In this document: positions 7,020-11,337 of the stretch, piece after piece
How the letters are laid out: each line of letters opens with the position of its first letter
Position numbering within the stretch: position 1 is the stretch's first letter
Assembly: GCA_004558535.1 (NCBI GenBank)
Contig: SFCP01000072.1
Coordinates: 1 to 11,337 of the forward strand
DNA from: Bacteroidales bacterium
Lineage (GTDB): Bacteria; Bacteroidota; Bacteroidia; Bacteroidales; Bacteroidaceae
Length of the DNA: 11,337 nucleotides
Reading direction: 5' to 3'
Notes under the pieces: model-generated
What the model was told of the DNA's origin: nothing
The model's input: only the letters and a program-made list of their open reading frames with translations
Databases searched by the model: none
Made by a program: the position numbers and the translations under genes

Positions 7020-7426
7020 AAAAAAGAGCGGGCCTTGCCTCTGACGCGGTTAAACTCAAAAATCGGCAGAGCGCGCAGGGCGTCATCGCCGATGCGCCGG
7101 GGGTGGCCGCTGGCGTCAACAATGGTGTTGGTGCAGGCTCGCGCCGCCATGCGCACAAGGAACTGTCCGGAGAAGGTGGGCGAGATGGTAGGCTTACCGA
7201 TGGCCTGAAGCTCGTCCTCGATGGCGAGGGCATCATCACCGGTCAGTCCCTCAAAGTCAAAGTTCAGCTCGTCGAAGGTCTGCCCCTCATAGGTGAAAGG
7301 CTTTTTCAGCTTGAGAGTGTAGTTGCCCTCACTCTTCTTTGCCTGTGCCTCAGCCGCCGCGTACTCGTCATGGTCGACGGTAGAGAAAGCATCAGCGGGG
7401 ACAAAAGTCTTGTTGGTATCAGCCAT
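7001..7426 (-). CDS. Phage tail assembly chaperone (E-like)
   Basis: This 141-residue protein fits the tail assembly chaperone families found between tube and tape measure genes (P2 E, Mu gp41, lambda G position). The N-terminus has a short leader, then a compact beta/alpha core: NYTLKLKKPFTYEGQTFDELNFDFEG (about residues 35-60, the 'L-x-x-P-x-x-x-x-G-x-x-x-x-x-L' pattern of the family) and a helical section TGDDALAIEDELQAI (about 62-76). These proteins coat the tape measure before tube assembly and are absent from the finished virion. The start is the ATG at 7426: AAAGGAG at 7435-7441 is 8 bases upstream. The in-frame TTG at 7444 overlaps that SD and is rejected. A slippery heptamer lies six codons before the stop and allows a longer fusion product. 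Confidence 0.85.
   Translation of the reverse strand: MADTNKTFVPADAFSTVDHDEYAAAEAQAKKSEGNYTLKLKKPFTYEGQTFDELNFDFEGLTGDDALAIEDELQAIGKPTISPTFSGQFLVRMAARACTNTIVDASGHPRRIGDDALRALPIFEFNRVRGKARSFLLASEL
7019..7025 (-). promoter_or_regulatory. Slippery heptamer T TTT TTG for programmed -1 frameshifting
   Basis: In the chaperone frame the codons are TCT TTT TTG, which gives the X XXY YYZ arrangement with six T's followed by G. After a one-base backward slip both tRNAs can re-pair on TTT. The same type of heptamer is known at the P2 E/E' junction. The -1 frame is open from here to 6834. A possible stimulatory stem-loop begins 7 bases downstream. Confidence 0.85.
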
Positions 7427-7434
7427 GATAAAAA

Positions 7435-7441
7435 CTCCTTT
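7435..7441 (-). promoter_or_regulatory. Shine-Dalgarno that fixes the chaperone start
   Basis: AAAGGAG lies 8 bases before the ATG at 7426. The in-frame TTG at 7444 overlaps the edge of this site and has no SD of its own, so the 141-residue form is the likely product. Confidence 0.8.
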
Positions 7442-7449
7442 CAAATCTC

Positions 7450-7484
7450 AAAAAGATGCCCGGAGCGGATCTCCCGCCCCGGGC
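7450..7484 (-). terminator. Intrinsic-terminator-like hairpin after the tail tube gene
   Basis: Read on the minus strand, GCCCGGGGCGG (7484-7474), a 5-base loop and CCGCTCCGGGC (7468-7458) form an 11-bp stem with one G-U pair. It is followed by ATC and then five T's (7454-7450). This is a GC-rich stem plus U-tract in the direction of transcription, in the only sizeable intergenic gap near the tube gene. On the plus strand no T-tract follows the stem. Since essential genes lie downstream in the same direction, it would have to be leaky, or act as an mRNA 3'-end stabiliser. Confidence 0.72.
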
Positions 7485-7497
7485 GTTGTTCGTGTTC

Positions 7498-8007
7498 TTA
7501 CATGCCGAGCGCCTTGCGGACGTCGGCAAGGTAATCGGTGCCGTTGACATAGCAGATGAAATTCAGCTGGTCGACCTCGCGCACCTTCTTGCCGTCGATG
7601 TAGGTCGCCCAGTAGCGGACAGCGTACTCGCCGGAGCCGTTGGAGGGCGCTGCAGGGGCAACGGAGCCGCCCTTGTCGCTCTTGGGGATGACCACAAGAA
7701 TATGCTTGACGGCGCGCACGACCACCTTGCCAGCCACAACGTCCTCGTCCTGCTGCGCAACGCGCAGGTCGATGGTGTGGCGGCGGGGTTCGGAGAGCTT
7801 CACGCTCTGGTCGGTGACGGTGCGGAAGTTGAGGCCCAGCGTCATCGCGTCGAAGTGGCCGAGAATGACCGACTCGACATTGCCGGCAATGCCGGCGCCG
7901 GAGATGGACTGCGTCAGCGCGGTCAGGTCAGGCAGGGTTGCCTGAGCCATACCGACATACTCAACAGAGTCTTCGTAGACCTTGAAATTGATAATGCTCT
8001 GATCCAT
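7498..8007 (-). CDS. Major tail tube protein (FII family)
   Basis: This 169-residue protein matches the contractile-phage tail tube family of P2 gpFII, whose hexameric rings stack into the tube through which DNA passes. Visible family features include a start with FKVYEDSVEYVGMAQATLPDL (about residues 8-28), SISGAGIAGNVESVILGHFDAMTLGLNFR (about 34-62), a mid-protein HTIDLRVAQQDED segment (about 76-88) and the C-terminal YIDGKKVREVDQLNFICYVNG (about 135-155) followed by D-x-x-x-x-x-RKALGM. Length is typical. A Gly/Ser/Pro-rich loop sits at about residues 110-126. GGAGG at 8016-8020, 8 bases before the ATG, supports the start. It directly follows the sheath gene, 15 bases after its stop, as in P2 and PBSX. 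Confidence 0.93.
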   Translation of the reverse strand: MDQSIINFKVYEDSVEYVGMAQATLPDLTALTQSISGAGIAGNVESVILGHFDAMTLGLNFRTVTDQSVKLSEPRRHTIDLRVAQQDEDVVAGKVVVRAVKHILVVIPKSDKGGSVAPAAPSNGSGEYAVRYWATYIDGKKVREVDQLNFICYVNGTDYLADVRKALGM

Positions 8008-8022
8008 GATTCAAACCTCCTT

Positions 8023-9417
8023 TTAGCCCTGCAGGGCGCTGGTGACATAGCTGGCGTCATACTCCAGCACGAAGTCGATCTCCTGAGCAGGAGAGGGCGG
8101 CGTCATGTAGACATGGAGCTTGATAATGCCGGCCATGAGGTTGGTCAGCGGGTTTTCGCTCTCCAGCATCTCCACGCGAGCGCCCAGGAGGTAGCCCATG
8201 CCCACCAGACCGTTGAGCCAGATGTTGGCGGTATCGAGAACGGTGTCGATCAGGCGGCGGTTCATGGGCTTGTCCAGCTTGCTCCAGAAGGTCTTGACGA
8301 GGGAGTTGCCGACCCAGCCGAACATACGGCTGACGGGGATAAAATAATCCTTGACATCGGTGTTGGAGGGATAGCAGGCGGTATAGTTGCCCCATGCCAC
8401 CCAGCCGCTCATGAAGTTCAGCGCCGTGTCCACGCCGATGCCGTTGAGATAGTTGGCCTGCGCCAGCGTCAGGTTGACCTCGGTGCCGTCCTCCAGGCAG
8501 AGGCCGTCGCACTGCAGCCCCTTGTTGGACGGGGACTCGTAGGGGCAGCCGCCGTTGTCGGTGTCGATCTGCGCCATCAGGCCGGCAAGCTGGGTGGACA
8601 TGTGGAACTTGTACTCGCCAAGCTTCAGCATGGGCCAGAGAGCGATCTCGTCCTCGTCGGAGATATTGGCGGCGTTCTTCTTGGTGAGGACGTCGGAATA
8701 GGAGCGTGCGCCGGAAGCGCCGCAGTCGATGTCGATCAGCGCCTTGGCACGGAACAGGCCGTTGATATTGCCGGCCTTGGCGGTCATCGCGGCGGCTACG
8801 GTGGACTGCTGGGAATAGCCGGGGGCGCACAGCAGGTCAGGAACAACGCCCAGCAGGGTCAGGCACAGCTCCACATTTTCCATCGCAGAGGCGATGTCGG
8901 AGGTGGTAACGACGGACGCCTTGACTTTGTTGTAGGCGATGTTTACCTGCTCAGCGGAATAGGCGCTGCCGGTGGACAGCAGCTCTACCACCAGATGCTC
9001 ACCGCTGTAATAGGCGTTGCCGGTGCCGCCAGCCGCCTTAACGACCAGCGCGGAATCATTGATGGCTTCGACAGGCAGCAGTACCTCGTGATTCGTCACC
9101 GCCATGTCAGAGGCAGCAGACGCTTCCTTTGCGGTGCTGATGTCGAGGACGTTGCAGAAGATGACGGGCTGGCAGGCGAACAGCTTGAAGTGCGAATACA
9201 TGAATTCGCAGAGCGTGTAGGTAGCCCAGTCATCGGAATAACCCAGCTTCTCCACAGCCTCGGCCCAGCTGGTGCAAAGGACAGGAGTGCCGGCGGCGGC
9301 AGGCTTGTCTGCCACCTGAACAGGAGCCAGGCCGACTACGAAGGGAATGCCGGACTCCGCCACGACAGGGGTACTGACGCTGGTTGCCAGCTGAGAAACA
9401 TATACGCCGTGGTTCAT
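8023..9417 (-). CDS. Contractile tail sheath protein
   Basis: This 464-residue protein is a tail sheath protein (P2 gpFI / PBSX XkdK type), which forms the outer contractile layer around the tube. Its start HGVYVSQLATSVSTPVVAES (residues 3-22) is the N-terminal arm pattern that links neighbouring sheath subunits, followed by IPFVVGLAP. The central part has VPDLLCAPGYS (192-202) and SPSNKGLQ (295-302), both typical of sheath proteins. The C-terminal domain has WGNYTACYP (342-350), a long helical stretch with MNRRLIDTVLDTANIWLNGLVG (about 385-406), and the final NPLTNLMAGIIKLHVYMTPP and IDFVLEY arms (422-453). GGAGG at 9426-9430 is 8 bases before the ATG. Length is within the normal range. A contractile sheath identifies the particle as myovirus-like. 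Confidence 0.95.
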   Translation of the reverse strand: MNHGVYVSQLATSVSTPVVAESGIPFVVGLAPVQVADKPAAAGTPVLCTSWAEAVEKLGYSDDWATYTLCEFMYSHFKLFACQPVIFCNVLDISTAKEASAASDMAVTNHEVLLPVEAINDSALVVKAAGGTGNAYYSGEHLVVELLSTGSAYSAEQVNIAYNKVKASVVTTSDIASAMENVELCLTLLGVVPDLLCAPGYSQQSTVAAAMTAKAGNINGLFRAKALIDIDCGASGARSYSDVLTKKNAANISDEDEIALWPMLKLGEYKFHMSTQLAGLMAQIDTDNGGCPYESPSNKGLQCDGLCLEDGTEVNLTLAQANYLNGIGVDTALNFMSGWVAWGNYTACYPSNTDVKDYFIPVSRMFGWVGNSLVKTFWSKLDKPMNRRLIDTVLDTANIWLNGLVGMGYLLGARVEMLESENPLTNLMAGIIKLHVYMTPPSPAQEIDFVLEYDASYVTSALQG

Positions 9418-9430
9418 TGAAAATTCCTCC

Positions 9431-9766
9431 TTACTTCATGCCCTTGGCCAGCTTGTGATAATTCACATACAGCAGGTTGCCGGGCGTTTTGACTTTGATA
9501 CGGTCGGTGGGAAGCGTTTCGTCGCTCACCACCAGCGACGCGATCAGCGGGTACTGTGCGATCACAGGGGCGAGGGCGTCAAGGACTTCCTTCCGGCCGC
9601 CGCGATAGATGGTGCCGCGCTGGATTACGCCCATCATGGTCGGACCGAGATAGACGCAGAAGCCGCCGGTGTCGGCGACCTTCTTCGGCGCGGCAGGCTT
9701 TTTCTTTGCCGTCTTGGGCGCGGCTTCGGCGGTCTGCTCCGCCGTGTCGATGATTTTTTCGCTCAT
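9431..9766 (-). CDS. Small phage protein of unknown function, upstream of sheath
   Basis: This 111-residue protein is not recognised. Residues 1-32 are a charged, low-complexity tail rich in Ala, Lys and Pro (for example AAPKTAKKKPAAPKK) and probably disordered. A compact segment follows, with FCVYLGPTMMGVIQRGTIYRG (about 36-56), a helix-like KEVLDALAPVIAQYPLIASLV (about 59-79), and a C-terminal part rich in Lys with LLYVNYHKLAKG. The ATG overlaps the stop of the upstream gene as ATGA and a GAGAGG lies about 8 bases upstream, so it is translated as part of the operon. Its place between the tail terminator and sheath genes suggests a neck or tail-completion role, by position only. The basic N-terminus could bind DNA or an acidic partner; this is speculation. 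Confidence 0.8.
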   Translation of the reverse strand: MSEKIIDTAEQTAEAAPKTAKKKPAAPKKVADTGGFCVYLGPTMMGVIQRGTIYRGGRKEVLDALAPVIAQYPLIASLVVSDETLPTDRIKVKTPGNLLYVNYHKLAKGMK

Positions 9767-10248
9767 AAGTTAACCTCTCTTTCCACGGGGGGAAGTATCC
9801 ATGTGGAGATCATTTCTCCCACGAAATAGGGGGCGGTGTCATCGGGATAGACCAGCACCTCAAGCCCTGCTTCCAGATCAAGGGTGAACTGCTCTCCGAT
9901 GACGACCTGCCGCAGCAGCGCCACGCGGATGCGCTCCATGAGGTTCAGCAGCATCAATCCGCCCTCCTGCTCGTCATCGTTATAGACGCAGCAGATGGAG
10001 CGCACCTTTGCGCTGGAGGTCACGCGCTGTCCCTGCGGCTGCTGATCCATGCCGGTGATGATCTGGTGCAGCACATAGGGGGCTTTCTTGGTGGCGGAAG
10101 TTCCGTCAGGCAGGCGCGTCAGGTAGACGTCGGCCGGGCGGTAGCCCTGCTCCGTGTCTCCCTTCTGCATTCTGGTCGGCATGATCAGGTCGGTGGTAGC
10201 CTCTTTGGTAAAGTCCCGCAGGCGTTCCAGCAGAATAATCCTTGTCAT
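9763..10248 (-). CDS. Putative tail terminator / tail completion protein
   Basis: This 161-residue protein has no motif I can name with certainty. It has a helix-rich start (RIILLERLRDFTKEATTDLI, about residues 3-22), a middle APYVLHQIITGMD segment, then strand-like IRCVYNDDEQEGGLMLLNLMERIRVALL-type text (about 84-113) with the 'long helix after a strand' pattern common in tail terminator proteins, and ends with APYFVGEMISTWILPPVERE. The gene order connector - gpZ-like - this gene - sheath/tube mirrors lambda FII-Z-U-V, which puts it at the terminator (lambda U) position. Its SD, GGAGG, lies in the last Gly codons of the gpZ-like gene, and its stop overlaps the next ATG as ATGA. The gene is certain; the function is inferred mainly from position. 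Confidence 0.6.
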   Translation of the reverse strand: MTRIILLERLRDFTKEATTDLIMPTRMQKGDTEQGYRPADVYLTRLPDGTSATKKAPYVLHQIITGMDQQPQGQRVTSSAKVRSICCVYNDDEQEGGLMLLNLMERIRVALLRQVVIGEQFTLDLEAGLEVLVYPDDTAPYFVGEMISTWILPPVEREVNL

Positions 10249-10251
10249 AAA

Positions 10252-10824
10252 TCAGCCTCCCCATCCGTTCAGTACGCGCAGCATCTCATGCTCGATGCGC
10301 TTTTCGTAGGTGTCGCGGATCGTCTCGTCCATCTTCTCGATGACCTCCTCGTTCCGCATCATGTGGCCGGTGGACGGGCCGAACTTCTGCTCCACGGGAA
10401 AGCGGGGCGCGCCGACGCGCTCAAATACGGCTGTCGGGCCGAATATCTTTGCCACGAAAGCGTGCTGCAAGGTGGCGGCTCCGCCGTTACGCTTGACCTG
10501 CGTCTGAACGGTGCCGTCCCGGCTGTAGGTGGTGTTGAAGGTCAGCAGCGGAAGGACGGTGCCGGAGAAGCTGATGCTCATACCCATCACGCCCCCTGCG
10601 CCGCCCGTGATGTGGCTCTTGGAATGGACGTTGCGCATGAAATCGCCCTTGTTGATGGTGTACTCGGCGGCGGCGAACTGTCCGGCGCGGGTCTTGGCTG
10701 TGTCTCCGGCGCGTTTCAGCGCGGAGAACGCCGCCTTGTAAACGCCGCCCGGCACGTTGTGCAGCAGCTTGTTCACGCGCTCCAGGCTGTCGTCGCCGAC
10801 CTCGTTGACGCGGATAAAGCTCAT
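10252..10824 (-). CDS. Minor tail protein Z (gpZ) family protein
   Basis: This 190-residue protein resembles the prophage minor tail protein Z family, which completes the top of the tail before head joining. Supporting features are the helical start ERVNKLLHNVPGGVYKAAFSALKRAGDTAKTRAGQFAAAEYTI (about residues 15-57; helix then 'K-T-x-A-x-x-x-A-x-x-Y-x-I'), followed by KGDFMRNV, a beta region with MSISFSGTVLPLLTF, AFVAKIFGPTAVFERV (about 122-137), GPSTGHMM (about 149-156), and a C-terminal helix with DETIRDTYEKRIEHEMLRVLNG. This order is that of gpZ-like neck proteins. The ATG overlaps the preceding stop as ATGA, with GGAGG about 10 bases upstream. It lies between a connector-like and a terminator-like gene, consistent with lambda FII-Z-U order. 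Confidence 0.8.
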   Translation of the reverse strand: MSFIRVNEVGDDSLERVNKLLHNVPGGVYKAAFSALKRAGDTAKTRAGQFAAAEYTINKGDFMRNVHSKSHITGGAGGVMGMSISFSGTVLPLLTFNTTYSRDGTVQTQVKRNGGAATLQHAFVAKIFGPTAVFERVGAPRFPVEQKFGPSTGHMMRNEEVIEKMDETIRDTYEKRIEHEMLRVLNGWGG

Positions 10825-11189
10825 TCGTCAACCGCCTCCAATTCCACGCGGAGCATACCCATCTCGCAGACCGAAGACGCGACGTAGAACTCGCGGAAGA
10901 AGCCCCCGCCGCCCTCCTGGTCGTTGATCCGGATACGCTGTCCCCGCTCCGGCTGCGCCCCGCCGAGATCGGACAGGGCGCAGTGGAGAACGGAAGAGAC
11001 GATGTAAAGCCCCTGGGCATGGTCGCTCATCAGCTGACGGCGATCCTTCTCCTTCAGACCGGAGAGGACGATGGGGATATCCTCGTAGGTCGCCCCATCA
11101 TACTTGACGGTGCGCTTCTCTGCGAACTCGTCACAGTTGAGGAACACGCCGAAGTTGTCGCGGGCGACCATATCCTTGAAGCCGCTCAT
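10821..11189 (-). CDS. Putative head-tail connector (stopper-type) protein
   Basis: This 122-residue protein has the look of small head-tail joining proteins. It has a short N-terminal helix with FKDMVARDN then VFLNCDEFAEKRTVKYDG (about residues 15-32), followed by strands with IPIVLSG, GLYIVSSVLHCAL (about 61-73), QPERGQRIRIND (about 79-90) and REFYVASSVCEMGMLRVELEA (about 99-119). The 'P-x-x-G-x-x-I-x-I ... F-Y-V-x-x' ending is typical of lambda FII-like and related connectors that seal the portal channel and dock the tail. The ATG overlaps the preceding stop as ATGA and GGAGG is about 10 bases upstream. Its place before a gpZ-like gene supports this role. The exact family was not verified. 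Confidence 0.65.
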   Translation of the reverse strand: MSGFKDMVARDNFGVFLNCDEFAEKRTVKYDGATYEDIPIVLSGLKEKDRRQLMSDHAQGLYIVSSVLHCALSDLGGAQPERGQRIRINDQEGGGGFFREFYVASSVCEMGMLRVELEAVDE

Positions 11190-11337
11190 ACCACAGGAGC
11201 CTCCGGCGTCAGCACAGGGGGCGCTTCGCCGTCGTCCACGCCGTCGTCGTCCTCGGCGATCGCGTCCTCCAGCGGAACATCCGTAATGGCGGCGATCAGC
11301 TGCGCCTTGGTCTTGAGCTTAGCGGTGTCGATACCCA
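11186..11337 (-). CDS. C-terminal end of an unidentified acidic phage protein (cut by window edge)
   Basis: Only the last 49 residues and the stop are in the window. The visible part begins GIDTAKLKTKAQLIAAI, which resembles the small helix-extended-loop-helix / Rho N-terminal-like motif ('L-K-x-K-x-x-L-I-x-x-I') often found in small phage proteins near the capsid gene. It continues into an acidic stretch with AEDDDGVDDGEAPP and a Pro/Val-rich end. The stop overlaps the connector ATG as ATGA, and a GGAGG inside its last codons serves as the connector's SD. It occupies the place of lambda FI, between capsid and connector, but the function cannot be stated from the fragment. Confidence 0.65.
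   Translation of the reverse strand, partial: GIDTAKLKTKAQLIAAITDVPLEDAIAEDDDGVDDGEAPPVLTPEAPVV

Noticed and set aside
6895..7239. Minus-strand frame of 114 codons overlapping the chaperone
   Set aside because: It is in the other shifted frame (not the one reached by a -1 slip), is rich in Arg, Pro and Ser like a shadow frame, and has no SD.
8026..8037. Perfect 12-base palindrome GCCCTGCAGGGC at the end of the sheath gene
   Set aside because: It has no loop and no following T-tract and lies in the last codons; a stable RNA hairpin cannot form well, so it is not called a terminator.
7456..9420. Plus-strand frame of 654 codons
   Set aside because: It is an in-register shadow of the sheath and tube genes and their short gap; no SD or recognisable domain.
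10252..11020. Alternative minus-strand frame (10487-11020) and plus-strand frame (10066-10887)
   Set aside because: Both overlap the connector, gpZ-like and terminator-like genes, have shadow-type composition and no family features.
1..11337. Possibility that this is a headless tailocin or injection system
   Set aside because: Connector-like and gpZ-like neck genes upstream of the sheath point to a head-bearing phage. The window does not include the capsid genes, so this is not proven.

Overview
The window is an interior stretch of the structural (late) operon of a contractile-tailed phage, most likely an integrated prophage. Every gene I can support lies on the minus strand, so transcription runs from position 11337 toward position 1. 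Base composition is GC-rich, nearly every start has a strong GGAGG-type Shine-Dalgarno (SD), and the tail proteins look like those of Gram-positive phages. A high-GC member of the Firmicutes (Clostridia/Oscillospiraceae-like) is therefore the likely host; that is an inference, since no host gene is present.

Layout in transcription order. Neck and connector: the 3' end of an acidic protein (11337-11186), a putative head-tail connector (11189-10821), a minor tail protein Z family protein (10824-10252), a putative tail terminator (10248-9763) and a small protein of unknown function (9766-9431). Tail shaft: contractile sheath (9417-8023) and FII-type tail tube (8007-7498). A terminator-like hairpin follows (7484-7450). 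Then come a tail assembly chaperone (7426-7001) with a -1 frameshift extension ending at 6834, and a 1199-residue tape measure protein (6814-3215). Hub and baseplate: LysM-like tail protein X (3218-3006), a gpD-type hub with an inserted SH3b domain (3009-1660), a short gpV-like protein (1660-1310), a gpU-like protein (1307-906), a gp25/gpW-like wedge protein (898-578) and the start of a baseplate J protein (585 to the left edge).

The genes form one assembly line. The chaperone pair and tape measure set up tail initiation on the X/D/V hub, J and gp25 build the baseplate around it, tube and sheath polymerise to the tape-measure length, and terminator and connector proteins cap the tail and join it to the head. 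Genes are packed with ATGA or TGATG overlaps, and most SDs sit inside the last codons of the preceding gene. No tRNA, rRNA, CRISPR array, insertion sequence or credible plus-strand gene is seen. No gene-free stretch exceeds 300 bases.

The least routine points are: (1) a T TTT TTG slippery heptamer with a downstream stem-loop and an open -1 frame encoding a conserved-looking chaperone extension; (2) the SH3b module placed inside the tail hub protein; (3) a probable intrinsic terminator between the abundant shaft genes and the chaperone/tape-measure genes; (4) a very short gpV carrying two HxH motifs in an internal loop.
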